A DNA stretch of 64,000 nucleotides from PNON01 sp963757065 (GCA_963757065.1 CAVWQC010000002.1:372001-436000); one strand, 5' to 3'; counted from the first letter of the stretch, positions 17,204 to 27,397 are shown. Program-made: numbers and translations. The notes: a model not told the origin generated them from the letters alone.

Positions 17204-19123
17204 TTAAAAACCTCCAAACAGGAAACTCATCAGAATGAAAATGATCTGCAAAGCCACAAACCCGGCGATCACATAACTGATGATCAACCAGGCTGAAGTA
17301 CCGGCGATTGGTTTGATCGTTTGCCCTTCAGCCAGAGCCCGGGCGGCTAATGCACTACCTTTATAAAGGTCCTGGTTTTTATAAGGCGAACTTAACCAAA
17401 TAATGTTCTCACTCTTCACAGGGATGACAATTGTTTTTCCGGAATATTCTTTCAAGAGCTCTGCCAAATGAGGCTCTCTTTGAGTTAACAAACCACTCTC
17501 CAGGATCACTGCTCCGCCATTCGCATGGTAAATTGGTTTCGCTATTTACTGGAAAAATAAACGTGCAGCGGTATTCCGGATGCATGCCTTTGGAATGCCA
17601 GTTGAATTCCCCTGCCCATGTCTGACTGCGGGTCCATCAGGGCGACGACAGGGAAGGCAGCCTGTTTCTCTGCCAGGTGCCTGGTTAAAGCGCGATTATC
17701 CCGATTCAGGCAAACAAGATGATAAGTTAAAAATGCAGCGAATATCAGGATCAGACGCAGATTCTGCAAGGATGAATTAAGGAGGTCAGGCACATAGACT
17801 CCAAACACACTTTGCAGGATCGTATAGAGAAGAAAACCGGTGGAAGCCATCGTCCCGATCACACTGGCAAAGATCACCAGGTAAATATAGATCTTGCGGC
17901 TGAGCGAGCGGCGGGCATGGTCACCTTTTACACCATCCAGTATGGCTTCCTGATTTACCTGCAGCCAGTACACTAACCAGATCACCACCCCAACCACCAG
18001 CACCGCCAGATTTGCAGCCAGTGTCTGGTGTTTGTCCACAAATGTCATCGGACGTTGGGTGAGGGTATTTACGATAAAGCCGGCGATGGCAGCGATTCCA
18101 TACATCGTTCCACTTAATCCTAATATCGAAAGGATGTAGCGGTAGATTCGGCGCATTGCAGACTGCTTGAATATATCCGGTTCACTTGAGTATGTCATTG
18201 AATAGGATTCGTCCAAAGTATGCCCAGACCACAACAAAAGGCACAGCGAAGGAGATCGAAGAGCTCATATTGCTCATCAGTTGAGAGAAGGTGAAGCTTT
18301 CTCCCAGCGCAGCTCTTAACAACCAGTAAAGCACCATTGCACCGCTGATACTGAAAACAATCGCTCCAACCAGTGCCAGAATAAATAAAATGACCGTACG
18401 GAGTGTTGAAAGTCTCTCCCGTTCATCCGTAATGGAAATCTGGATATTTCTCCACCAGTACACCCATAATGGGACACCGATCACCAGCAAAGCAAATGCG
18501 TTGAATATCAGTTCCTGCCCGGTCAAACCGATCGATTGACGCTGCAGGAAAATATACTGTACAGCCATCTTCACACCGGCAATGGTCAATCCGAGGCTGT
18601 AGAGCATCCAGATATAACTATACAGACGCCGCAAGTCCACCAGATTGTCTTTATCCGTAGACGACTTCCAATCGGACTGCAAAATTTTTGCGAAATAAGC
18701 AGCAAGCAGGAGGTTTACAACGATCGCAATAAGATTGTCAGCGATGGTTTGATTTCCGCCAAATACAGCCCGCTGTACAGTAAGCTGACCCCCCATCAAT
18801 AGTAAACGGTTTAGTAAAGCTATAAAATTTTGAACAACCGGGATGAGTGCGCCAAGCAGAATCCCATACAGGCTGATCGCCCTTACTACAGAATTCTTCT
18901 CCTCGTCAGATCTTTGAGCATCCCGCTGTACCACCAGCCAGTGCACCAGGAATAATGGAACGCTGACGACTACCTGCGCAAGGCCTGCAGATAATACGTT
19001 TGCTTGAACAGTACCAATACCCTGGTGGGTAATGGATCTCAACAAATTAGTAATTCCCCAGGTCAGAGTCTCGACACTGATGAAAGCCACGAGATAAAAG
19101 TAGATTCGCCTTATGGTTCGCAT
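17204..19123 (-). CDS. Polytopic membrane protein with DUF5671-like repeats (two frameshifts)
   Basis: One gene of about 639 aa, now seen as three pieces: 19123-18182, 18237-17542 and about 17541-17204. The first two pieces contain repeated units of four or so helices beginning with RRIYFYLVAFIS or RRIYRYILSILG and SRKIYIYLVIFAS, which resemble DUF5671 of Chloroflexota. The end is a soluble stretch (PVVALMDPQSD; ILESGLLTQREPHLAELL) followed by one last helix. Joining needs one base removed near 18190-18235 and one A added near 17543. A fine AGGAGATCAT precedes the ATG at 19123. Function is unknown; the family name is from memory. Confidence 0.65.
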
Positions 19124-19147
19124 ATGATCTCCTATTATCAGGTGCTG

Positions 19148-19624
19148 TTATTGTTTAATAACCGGCTGATACCAATCATATGACCAATACGTGTAAGGCA
19201 TCGAAATCAGTTTCCATTTTCCAGCCTCTTTTTCCAGGCTGGCATTTTCTGTATTTCGTGAGCCTTCGTTAAATACACCGCCTCCTGAATATGTAGTCGC
19301 CACCATAACGGTTGCCGAATTGCCGTCGATCGTTTCGCCGGTTACGTCCACCGGATTCATTTCCATTTGAGGTTTATTGATCAGAATGCCCTGCCTGAAT
19401 TTGGCCATGGTCGGTTTTCCATCTGCGTCCGAAAGATATCCATACGCCTTTTCGTAGTCACCTTTATGCAAGGCGAGGATATAGTTGAAGACCACCCCTG
19501 TGGGTTGGTCTTCCGCCTGGTATTCCTGAGTAATATTCTGCCGGGTGAAAAATACCACCAATGCTATGGCAACAAGGGCAATTATTCCGATGATGATCCC
19601 GATTAAGAATTTATCCTGCTTCAT
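19148..19624 (-). CDS. Membrane-anchored NTF2/DUF4878-like protein
   Basis: 158 aa: a helix anchor at about 6-27 followed by an extracytoplasmic domain with the pattern of small NTF2-like folds (VVFNYILALHKGDYEKAYGYL ... ATVMVATTY ... LEKEAGKWKLISMPYTYW). The family name is an inference from this pattern. A strong AGGAGG precedes the ATG. It lies 25 nt upstream of the DUF5671-like gene on the same strand, so both are probably expressed together. Ligand or role unknown. Confidence 0.7.
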   Translation of the reverse strand: MKQDKFLIGIIIGIIALVAIALVVFFTRQNITQEYQAEDQPTGVVFNYILALHKGDYEKAYGYLSDADGKPTMAKFRQGILINKPQMEMNPVDVTGETIDGNSATVMVATTYSGGGVFNEGSRNTENASLEKEAGKWKLISMPYTYWSYDWYQPVIKQ

Positions 19625-19959
19625 AATCTCCTCCTGAAGAAATACCCCTATTGCTTATCCATACTCATTGTAATTGTTTGGACGGGGATAATCAAATACA
19701 TGTAGGCTGTAAGAAGTAGGTGGAGCTGATAATAAATAAAATTTACTCTAATTCCCTCTATCAATCCTAATCATAGCTTCGAGGATCGTAGATTAGGAAT
19801 CCACCAAATATTGTTGGATTTCACTAAGTGGTCATAGGAAATTAAATCATCTGGAAATTCATATTCTAAAACGTTAAATATTGATTATATAATTATTATG
19901 AAACAGAACCATTGATCACATCAGTTCTTTATATTTATTCAGTAATTCTAGGAGGGTGT
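19625..19959. other. Intergenic region (335 nt) between divergent genes
   Basis: No open frame with coding character. It is AT-rich and must hold promoters for both the minus-strand NTF2-like gene and the plus-strand lipoprotein gene, but I see no clear -35/-10 pair. An 8-bp inverted repeat (19765-19772 with 19791-19798, 18-nt loop) lies in the middle and has no T tract. Confidence 0.5.
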
Positions 19960-21468
19960 GTGGACAAAAGAATTATTGCCTTCTATCTTTTCGTAGTTCT
20001 TTTATTACTCTCTTGCAGTATGTTTTCATCCTCAGCAACCCCTGCACTCCCAACCTCATTCGACCCAACTAATGAAATCACTTCTCCAACAGAAGCGGAA
20101 AATCCTCCATCAACGAAAGAAGCAACCACATCAGTACCAGCCTTGAACACTCCAGGTCTCATCCAGCCATCCGATCTGAAGTATGCAGGCGCCATTCGCC
20201 TGCCCGGTGGAGAAGACCGCCCAACGACTTTTGCCTATGGCGGGAATGCAATGACTTTTAACCCGGACGGAGATCCTTCGGGGAAAAATGATGGATTCCC
20301 GGGTTCGTTGTTCATCAGCGGACATGACCGGATCGCATATGGCGAGGTACCGGATGGCAACCAGATCGCTGAGATCAGCATTCCGGCCCCGGTCATCACC
20401 AGCAGCCTGGACGACCTGCCTGTGCCTGATTTCCTGCAGGATTTTATGAATGTAATTGGAAGTCATTTCTCGGGTATGGAAGAGATCCCCCGCATGGGAA
20501 TGCAATATGCAAATGATCCGAAACTTGGTCCAACATTATTCCTTGCATTTGGCCAGCATATGCAGTTCGACGATCAACCCACGCATGCCCTGGTGGGTGC
20601 CAACCTCGATCCGGGATCATTCCAGGGGGAATGGTACATTGGGGATCAGCCTTCCACAAATACCAATGGTTACACGTTTGCGCTTCCCCAAACATGGGCG
20701 GAAAAGTTTACTGGCTCATATCCATTGGCCACCGGAAGGATGCGTGACGGCGGGTTGGCCGGGATGGGTCCGGATTTGTTTGCCTATCAACCTTTACAGG
20801 TGGATGGAGTGCCAGCCGCTGGATCTCATCTTGAATATAAGACCCTCTTGAAATACGATAGTTCATTGACTACTGCAGACCTAACACACTGCATGACCGG
20901 TTACCAGCATCCGGACGAGTGGGAAGGCGGGGCTTTCCTCGAGGATGGTTCGGGGAAGCAGGCTGTGATCTTTGCCGGTACAAAAGGAACCGGTGAGAAA
21001 TTCTGGTACGGTTATCTGGATGCTGAAAATCCGACCATACCCTGCGTGGATACCGGCGTTACGGATTATGTCACCTGCCGTATGGCTGATGGCAGTTCCT
21101 GCCCGCAGACGGATTTTTCGGGGTGCTGCGATGAAGCCACAGGAGGCTGTGCCACCAACCGCGGCTGGTGGTCAAGCCGGTTTGATGCGCAGATCATCTT
21201 CTATGACCCGGCACAACTGGCCGATGTGGCCGCCGGAAAGCTGGAATCGTGGCAGCCGCAGCCTTATGCTGTTTTGGACCTGGATGAATTCCTGTTCAAC
21301 TCACCGCCGGAGTGGGACCGCCAAATGCTGGGTTGGGGTGATCAGCGCCGCTTCCGGATCGGCGATGTGGCTTTCGATCGTCAAAACGGGTTGCTTTACA
21401 TCCTGGAACTTTATGCAGATGGAGCAAAGCCTGTTGTGCATGTCTGGCAAATCAACAATAATGAATGA
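19960..21468 (+). CDS. Secreted lipoprotein with Cys-rich insertion, unknown function
   Basis: 502 aa beginning at GTG 19960 behind AGGAGG. The signal peptide ends in a lipobox (FVVLLLLSC), followed by a Ser/Thr/Pro linker to about residue 60. The body has beta-rich segments such as YAGAIRLPGG and a C-terminal DVAFDRQNGLLYILEL that suggest a propeller-like fold, which I cannot confirm. Around 21075-21165 a Cys-rich insertion (TCRMADGSSCPQTDFSGCC, then GGC) contains six cysteines and could form disulphides or bind metal. I do not recognise the family. It is monocistronic as far as I can see. Confidence 0.75.
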   Translation: MDKRIIAFYLFVVLLLLSCSMFSSSATPALPTSFDPTNEITSPTEAENPPSTKEATTSVPALNTPGLIQPSDLKYAGAIRLPGGEDRPTTFAYGGNAMTFNPDGDPSGKNDGFPGSLFISGHDRIAYGEVPDGNQIAEISIPAPVITSSLDDLPVPDFLQDFMNVIGSHFSGMEEIPRMGMQYANDPKLGPTLFLAFGQHMQFDDQPTHALVGANLDPGSFQGEWYIGDQPSTNTNGYTFALPQTWAEKFTGSYPLATGRMRDGGLAGMGPDLFAYQPLQVDGVPAAGSHLEYKTLLKYDSSLTTADLTHCMTGYQHPDEWEGGAFLEDGSGKQAVIFAGTKGTGEKFWYGYLDAENPTIPCVDTGVTDYVTCRMADGSSCPQTDFSGCCDEATGGCATNRGWWSSRFDAQIIFYDPAQLADVAAGKLESWQPQPYAVLDLDEFLFNSPPEWDRQMLGWGDQRRFRIGDVAFDRQNGLLYILELYADGAKPVVHVWQINNNE

Positions 21469-21566
21469 AATGAAATATTCATCGTTCACATAAACTTATG
21501 CCTGCAACCGGGTTTTGAATAATTAATAGAATAACGAACAAATCAATTTAGTATGGAGTAAAGAAA

Positions 21567-22563
21567 ATGCAGAAACGTAATCTGGGAAACAGCAGTCTGA
21601 GAGTATCGGCTCTCGGATTAGGGTGCATGGGGATGAGCGGAAACTATGGTCCGGCTCATGACAAACAGGAGATGATCTCGTTGATCCGAACAGCCGTTGA
21701 GCGCGGCGTCAATTTCTTTGATACAGCCGAAGTGTACGGGCCGTTCGTAAATGAAGAATTGGTCGGTGAGGCGCTTTCCCCCTTCCACGGATGTGTGGTC
21801 ATTGCCACCAAGTTCGGGTTCAAGATCGATCCCAGTGGAGGCCGGCAGGAGGGCGGTGTGAATAGCCGGCCGGAGCACATCAAACAGGTCGCCGAAGAAC
21901 TCACTGAAACGGCTTCGTGTCGATGCCATTGACCTGTTCTATCAGCACCGTGTTGACCCGGATGTGCCGATCGAGGAGGTAGCCGGTGCGGTGAAGGATC
22001 TCATCCAACAGGGCAAGGTAAAGCACTTTGGACTGTCTGAAGCCGGGGTGAAAACGATCCGCCGCGCACACGCAGTCCAACCGGTCACTGCTGTCCAGAG
22101 TGAATACTCATTGTGGTGGCGGCGCCCCGAGGAAGAACTGCTGTCAGTACTTGAAGAGCTTGGGATCGGGTTTGTTCCATTCAGCCCGCTTGGCAGGGGT
22201 TTCCTTACCGGAAAGATCAGCGAAAATACTACTTTCGATAAATCTGATTTCCGCAATACCCTGCCTCGTTTTACGCCAGAGGCTCGCAAAGCAAATCAAA
22301 CCCTGGTAGATCTGCTGAGTAAGGTTGCAGAACGAAAGGATGCAACGACCGCCCAGATCGCACTGGCCTGGCTGCTGGCGCAGAAGCCGTGGATCGTTCC
22401 CATCCCGGGAACGACCAGCCTGTCGCGGTTGGATGAAAATATCGGGGCAGCAGCCATCGAATTGACGCCGGATGACCTGAACGAGATCAATAGTGCCGCT
22501 TCGAAGATCAAGGTGCTGGGAGATAGATACCCCGAAGAGCAGGAGAAACGAACGGGACTATAA
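21567..22563 (+). CDS. Aldo/keto reductase (one frameshift)
   Basis: NADPH-dependent AKR enzyme, 331 aa after correction. N-terminal LGLGCMGMSGNYG, catalytic Asp and Tyr in FFDTAEVYG, Lys in IATKFG and His in FYQHRVD, then the cofactor segment PIPGTTSLSRLDEN. Substrate cannot be predicted. The frame breaks near 21900, where one extra base interrupts the expected EESLKRLRVDAIDL; deleting it fuses 21567-21900 with the frame running to 22563. An alternative reading is two fragments of a dead gene. Confidence 0.85.
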
Positions 22564-22595
22564 AACTCCTTCCTTGTGATTTCGTAATCCGTGGG

Positions 22596-22662
22596 GTGCG
22601 TTGGTAACGCATCTTTGTATTTGCGGATTTAAGATTTGGTGCATTCAAATGCAAATGCACCA
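22596..22662. repeat. Two stem-loops after the aldo/keto reductase gene
   Basis: First hairpin: TGCGTT / AACGCA (22597-22602 with 22606-22611, 3-nt loop). Second: a perfect 9-bp stem (22637-22645 with 22654-22662, 8-nt loop). Neither is followed by a T tract, so they are not standard terminators. They may protect an RNA 3' end or be remnants of a dispersed repeat. Confidence 0.5.
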
Positions 22663-22800
22663 TACCACTTACGTTTGCTGTTATGGGCTCACGAAAATTG
22701 CTGGGAATTCTTTCTCTTTCCAAGACCAAAATATTGTACAATGCTCAATAAAGGCGAATTTATTCTCAAAAATCTATAAGTTCTTGGTTTTGGAGGTAAT

Positions 22801-23529
22801 ATGAAAAAGGTTTTCTACCTGGTCCTGATATCTTTGATACTCGCATCATGCAACAGCCCGGCACCCGTAGAGACAGTCATCCCAACTTTGCCACCGACAC
22901 AAACCCAGGCACCTACCCAGATACCAAAACCGACATCCACACCAATCCCCACGTTGACGCCAACCCCGGAACCAACAAACACTCCAGAACCGGTGGCAGT
23001 TCAGCTGGTGTATAAGGGGTGGACGGATAAAGCCTACTCGCATGTCTGTGTGGATAGTATATTCGTGGATGTGTCAGAAAACCCCATCCCCGGGGTCACC
23101 GATGTGGATGTTCCCGCCAGGATGAAGGAGGCTGCTAAAGCATTGCTGACGGAGATGGGCATGCAGATTGTACCAATAGCCGAGACCTGCGAATCCCTAT
23201 ACGTCTTCTCTGCCAGTACAGATATCGGCATGAAGATTGAATATAGGCCAAATGGAGATGTCTGTATCGCATACAAGAAAGTTGAAGCCACCGGTGATTT
23301 TATAGTTATGGCCCCACCGATGGGAGGGGATGGTTTTGTTATCCCGTTCAGCAATAGTTTCACTATTAAAGAAGAGACATATAACTGCAATCAATTCACT
23401 GAACCGCCATATGATTCAACCTGGCCAAAAATAGTGATCGATTCCTTTGTAAAAGTGTATGGACCTGCGGTAATTCAAGCTGCTTTGAAAATCCCTGAAC
23501 TACAAGGCGCTGCAGAAGCTATGAAGTAA
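22801..23529 (+). CDS. Lipoprotein with Thr/Pro-rich linker, unknown function
   Basis: 242 aa. Signal peptide with lipobox LILASC, then a linker of TPT/PTP repeats to about residue 62, then a globular domain of 180 aa with four cysteines (SHVCVDS, AETCESL, GDVCIAY, NCNQF) that could pair as disulphides. I recognise no family. A GGAGGTAAT precedes the ATG. It converges on the WD40 lipoprotein with only 10 nt between their stops. The linker style is shared with other envelope proteins in this window. Confidence 0.75.
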   Translation: MKKVFYLVLISLILASCNSPAPVETVIPTLPPTQTQAPTQIPKPTSTPIPTLTPTPEPTNTPEPVAVQLVYKGWTDKAYSHVCVDSIFVDVSENPIPGVTDVDVPARMKEAAKALLTEMGMQIVPIAETCESLYVFSASTDIGMKIEYRPNGDVCIAYKKVEATGDFIVMAPPMGGDGFVIPFSNSFTIKEETYNCNQFTEPPYDSTWPKIVIDSFVKVYGPAVIQAALKIPELQGAAEAMK

Positions 23530-23539
23530 ATTCAATGGA

Positions 23540-25171
23540 TCATTCCGGTAAATCCCACAGATAGACAGTTCGGTCACCGCTGCCACTGGCAAGGGTTTGT
23601 CCGTCAACCGCAAAAGCTAGCGCCGTGATCTCGCCGATATGGCCTGTGTATCTCGCAGCCACCGACCAATCAGATATGTTCCAGAGAATGATCAAGCGGT
23701 CTTCTCCGCCGGATGCCAGATACCTACCATCCGGAGAAAACGCTGCTGACCGGACCAAGCCTTTGTGGCCGTTTAATTTGGCTACTTCACTCCAATCCGA
23801 AGAATCCAGCACAATGATCCCGCCTTCTGCTGTGCCAACAGCGACAAGTTGGCTGTCAGGAGAGATTGCCAGACCTGTCGCGCTCCTATCGATCGTCGAT
23901 GGACCAAGCCCCAAACCTTCTAGGTTGTTATCTTCGGTTATGTGTCCGGTATTGGTCGAAAACAGCACTGAGCCATCCCTTGGGGAGTGGATCATCAGTT
24001 CTCCCATACCCAGCGATGCCAGAAATTTACCATCCGGCGAGAAAGTTAGATTATCCAATACTGATCTGTAACGGAACTCATCCAAATCTACTTCCCGGGA
24101 GATCATCAATTTTTCCCGGGCTGTAGCGGCATCATAAATGTAAAGGGTGCCTTGAGGCTTTGTACCATTCCAATTTCCTTCAGCATCCTTGCCTTTATTG
24201 ACCGCTCCCCCAATAACGATGTACTGGCCATCTGATGAGAAATCGGTATACAATTCGCTTTGCAGCCCGGTGGAATTAATGTCAGGGGCTGTGAACTTTC
24301 CGCTGAAGATCTTGTAGGTCAGGTAGCTATCGTCCACATATGAAAGCACTGCACCGGATGGGGAGAAATCGATCCGGTAATTCATATAACATCCCGGGTC
24401 AGTGGTTGTACTGACTTTAACAAATTGACTGGTTTTCAAGTTGATCAATCTGGTATCATGGCAGCCGGCACCGACAGCCAGATACTGCCCATCCGGAGAA
24501 AATGCCAGACTGGTTATGCTGGTTCCAAACGGATAAACAGGTAAATTAAATATCTTAAACAGCCATGTACTGATATCTTGAGGGGCAGGGTCTGATCCGT
24601 AAGCATTCCCCCCAACCAGTTTTACATCAGGCGGATTATCTCCGACGAAACCGTTTTCAGCATACACCTGCCCGGTTAGGTAATCCACGATACGTACTTT
24701 CCATCGGGTTTGATAGGCCTTGGCTCCATCTGTGTATGTTCCTCTTTCCAACTCTTGCGGAAGAATGCAGATGAGTGACCGAATATCTTCTATGAATGTT
24801 GTTTCCGCGAAGGGAACTTTGTAATCGCTCGCGAGCCATTCACCATCATATTCTTTCAAGCTTACCACCGATAAAGGCGGCAAACCGCCGGATACCCGTT
24901 TCTTAAATGCCTCATCACATTGAGAGTTAAGTGAAGCAATGAATGTCCAATCTACTTCCGGGCGCGGGGTTGGGCTAGGCAATGGTATTGCAGTGGGGAT
25001 TAAGGTCGGGGTGGCTGTAAGGGTCGCTGTCGGGGGAATCGGGCTAGGCGTCGAAGAATTTTCATGCGTCAAAATGGGCATGGGCGTTGATTGTTCGGTC
25101 ACATTTTTTGCACAGCTTGATAATACAAATAAGATTAGAAGAATAATAATTAATAATCTTTGTTTTTTCAT
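23540..25171 (-). CDS. WD40-repeat lipoprotein
   Basis: 543 aa. Signal peptide with lipobox (LFVLSSC), a Thr/Pro-rich linker (about 28-75), an unassigned domain of about 130 residues and then a WD40-type propeller, with repeated SPDGQYLAVG, SPDGKFLASLG, SPDGRYLASGGED and VDGQTLASGSGDRTVYLWD. The last three blades are the most typical. Expected to sit on the outer face of the membrane as a binding scaffold. Its start faces the second Ser/Thr kinase (25386, +), 214 nt away. Partner unknown. Confidence 0.88.
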   Translation of the reverse strand: MKKQRLLIIILLILFVLSSCAKNVTEQSTPMPILTHENSSTPSPIPPTATLTATPTLIPTAIPLPSPTPRPEVDWTFIASLNSQCDEAFKKRVSGGLPPLSVVSLKEYDGEWLASDYKVPFAETTFIEDIRSLICILPQELERGTYTDGAKAYQTRWKVRIVDYLTGQVYAENGFVGDNPPDVKLVGGNAYGSDPAPQDISTWLFKIFNLPVYPFGTSITSLAFSPDGQYLAVGAGCHDTRLINLKTSQFVKVSTTTDPGCYMNYRIDFSPSGAVLSYVDDSYLTYKIFSGKFTAPDINSTGLQSELYTDFSSDGQYIVIGGAVNKGKDAEGNWNGTKPQGTLYIYDAATAREKLMISREVDLDEFRYRSVLDNLTFSPDGKFLASLGMGELMIHSPRDGSVLFSTNTGHITEDNNLEGLGLGPSTIDRSATGLAISPDSQLVAVGTAEGGIIVLDSSDWSEVAKLNGHKGLVRSAAFSPDGRYLASGGEDRLIILWNISDWSVAARYTGHIGEITALAFAVDGQTLASGSGDRTVYLWDLPE

Positions 25172-25385
25172 ACCATCCCCACCAAATCTTATTTATGAAT
25201 CGGACAAAACAAATATTATTTTTGTCTATTTTTATAACTATTTTACAACAAACAATCTCTAGGTGTTACGTGTTTTCACACATAATAAATCCACATCTGA
25301 ATCAAGACGAATAGAAGTAATAAATTTCACGAAAGATCAGATGAAGGGATGCACACTACTTCCGCTATGATATAATTTTTAGGTC

Positions 25386-26423
25386 ATGGACGCACTTCCA
25401 CTTCTCAATAATCGCTACAAACTGATGGAATCCATCGGGCATGGAGGCATGGCGCATGTCTATTCCGCCATCGATCTCATGCTTGACCGCCCGGTGGCTG
25501 TGAAGGTCTTGAAGGAAACCCTTTCGGCTGACCCGGTCTTTCGGGATCGCTTCCACCAGGAAGCCAAGGCAGCGGCCAACTTGTCGCACCCCAATATTGT
25601 AACCGTCCACGACTTCGGACTGGACCAGGGACGCCTCTTCATCGTGATGGAGCACATCCCCGGGGTGGACCTGAAGACCATGATCATCAAGAAAGGCCGC
25701 CTGCCGTTGGATGAAGCCATCCCGCTTATCATCCAGGCTTGCAGTGGTATTGGCTATGCGCATCGTGCCGGCCTGGTGCACTGCGATATCAAACCGCAAA
25801 ACATGCTGGTGACCCCCGATAAACGGTTAAAGGTCACCGATTTCGGCATTGCCCGTGCTCTGGCGTCCATTTCTCCCGATGAACGCAACGAAGAGATCTG
25901 GGGATCGCCGCAATACTTCTCCCCCGAACAGGCATCCGGCGCGGCGCCTCAACCCGCTTCTGATGTGTATTCCCTGGGCGTGGTGATGTACGAAGTCCTC
26001 ACCGGGCAGCTGCCATTCTTCGCTGAATCTGCCGAGGGTTATGCGGCCATGCATCTGCGGACGATCCCGGTGAACCCGGGCATGTTGAACTCAGAAATCC
26101 CGCCGGAATTGGACGCCATCATCATGAAAGTGCTTTCCAAGGAGCCTGTCAGGCGTTACCGCACCGCCGATCAGCTCGGGCGTGTTCTGCAATCTTATTT
26201 CCGTCCGACGGAAGGCAACAAGAACCTGACCCCGCTGCCGGAATTTATCGAGACCGTTCCAGCGGATACCGCTCCAAGAGCGACATACAGGGTCAATACA
26301 CCTGAGTTGATCGATGAGCTAAATGGCATTGATTGGGTTACAATAGGATTGGGATTATTAACTGTTGTCGCCGTGGGCGGCTTGATCCCATTATGGATCG
26401 CGGTGCTGTTCAATATCTTATGA
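25386..26423 (+). CDS. Membrane-anchored Ser/Thr protein kinase
   Basis: 345 aa. Hanks-type kinase domain (about 10-275) with GHGGMAHVY, catalytic Lys in PVAVKVL, HCDIKPQNML as catalytic loop, DFGIAR and GSPQYFSPEQASG. The HRD Arg position is Cys, as in many bacterial non-RD kinases. After a 40-residue linker comes one C-terminal helix (VTIGLGLLTVVAVGGLIPLW) with no domain beyond it. The stop overlaps the rpe start by 4 nt (ATGA). The gene looks more GC-rich than its neighbours. It has no phosphatase partner next to it; the nearest is at 7.4 kb. Confidence 0.9.
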   Translation: MDALPLLNNRYKLMESIGHGGMAHVYSAIDLMLDRPVAVKVLKETLSADPVFRDRFHQEAKAAANLSHPNIVTVHDFGLDQGRLFIVMEHIPGVDLKTMIIKKGRLPLDEAIPLIIQACSGIGYAHRAGLVHCDIKPQNMLVTPDKRLKVTDFGIARALASISPDERNEEIWGSPQYFSPEQASGAAPQPASDVYSLGVVMYEVLTGQLPFFAESAEGYAAMHLRTIPVNPGMLNSEIPPELDAIIMKVLSKEPVRRYRTADQLGRVLQSYFRPTEGNKNLTPLPEFIETVPADTAPRATYRVNTPELIDELNGIDWVTIGLGLLTVVAVGGLIPLWIAVLFNIL

Positions 26424-27082
26424 GATCGATCATTTCAGCTTCCATTCTTTCAGCAGATTTTTCCAACCTGGCGGACCAGATCCATCAGGCTGAAGACGCT
26501 GGCGTAGACTGGATCCACGTGGATGTGATGGATGGCAGATTCGTTCCCAACATCACCATGGGGCCATTCATTGTGGAAGCCTGTAAGCGCATCACCAAAC
26601 TGCCTCTGGATGTGCATTTGATGATCGAGAAGCCCGAATTGCACTTGAAATCCTTCGCAGATGCAGGCGCAAACCATATTACTGTCCAGGTGGAAACCTG
26701 TCCACATTTACACCGAACATTGGGTGTTATTAGGGAATTGGGATGCCTGGCGGGTGTGGCACTTAACCCTGCGACATCAGAAAATACGCTGCCTTATATT
26801 CTTCAGTTGGCTGATCTCATCTTAGTCATGACGGTCAATCCCGGCTTTTCAGGGCAGGTGTTTTATCCTGAAATGGTTGATAAGATCGCCAGGGTGCATG
26901 GAATGTTGTCGGATGCACGTTCAAAAGCATATTTACAGGTGGACGGCGGAATCAATGAAAAGACCATCCGGTTGGCCAAGGCTGCCGGAGCAAACACCTT
27001 TGTAGCGGCAACCGCCATCTTCGTCCACCCCGGCGGTATAGCAGCAGGCGTGAAAACATTACGAAATTGCCTGGAAGATTAA
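26420..27082 (+). CDS. rpe: Ribulose-phosphate 3-epimerase
   Basis: 220-aa TIM-barrel enzyme interconverting ribulose 5-phosphate and xylulose 5-phosphate in the pentose phosphate pathway. Motifs: SILSADF, HVDVMDGRFVPNIT (metal-binding His and Asp), DVHLMIEKPE, MTVNPGFSGQ and QVDGGIN. Start ATG 26420 gives the normal length; an in-frame upstream ATG at 26333 lies within the kinase gene. The 4-nt overlap with the kinase implies coupled translation. Confidence 0.95.
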   Translation: MRSIISASILSADFSNLADQIHQAEDAGVDWIHVDVMDGRFVPNITMGPFIVEACKRITKLPLDVHLMIEKPELHLKSFADAGANHITVQVETCPHLHRTLGVIRELGCLAGVALNPATSENTLPYILQLADLILVMTVNPGFSGQVFYPEMVDKIARVHGMLSDARSKAYLQVDGGINEKTIRLAKAAGANTFVAATAIFVHPGGIAAGVKTLRNCLED

Positions 27083-27083
27083 A

Positions 27084-27107
27084 TAAAAAGAGCGGCGTAA
27101 GCCGCTC
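27084..27107 (-). terminator. Terminator of rpmB (minus strand)
   Basis: Perfect 7-bp GC-rich stem (27090-27096 with 27101-27107) with GTAA loop. On the minus strand it is followed by CTTTTTATTT. It lies 18 nt after the rpmB stop and also lies just after the convergent rpe gene, which it may serve less efficiently. Confidence 0.8.
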
Positions 27108-27124
27108 AAAAACTAAACAATCGA

Positions 27125-27307
27125 TTAAGAACTTTTAACCATAGTCCGGATACAGCGAGCGCACATCACCTTATGAACTTTATGTCCTTGTTCAACAATC
27201 ATGATCTTTTGCAGGTTCGGTTGATAAGAACGATTAGTCGCACGCATGGAGAAACTGCGATTATGTCCGAATGTTGTTTTCTTGCCGCATTTTTCACAAA
27301 TAGCCAT
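27125..27307 (-). CDS. rpmB: 50S ribosomal protein bL28
   Basis: 60-aa large-subunit ribosomal protein. Recognisable by MAICEKCGKKTTFGHNRS, then VCARC-like VMCARCIRT near the end; the two CxxC pairs indicate the zinc-binding form. Start ATG 27307 follows AAAGGAAAC; an upstream in-frame start (27325) would add a non-family hexapeptide. Divergent from the Asp23/FakA genes, an arrangement frequently seen in Firmicutes and Chloroflexota. Confidence 0.95.
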   Translation of the reverse strand: MAICEKCGKKTTFGHNRSFSMRATNRSYQPNLQKIMIVEQGHKVHKVMCARCIRTMVKSS

Positions 27308-27397
27308 TCTGAAGTTTCCTTTCAAACTTTATATTCACGCTTAAGAAAGGGGCAATCCCTTTAGCACAGGAAAGTATTTTATCACAAACCGTAACTG

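Noticed and set aside
19765..19798. Inverted repeat as terminator
   Set aside because: Eight-bp arms, long loop and no T tract; lies between divergent genes.
22860..23000. Short TPT/PTP repeats as a DNA repeat array or CRISPR
   Set aside because: They are codon-level low-complexity linkers in lipoproteins (also at 24.9-25.1 and 61.3-61.5 kb); no constant repeat and spacer lengths.
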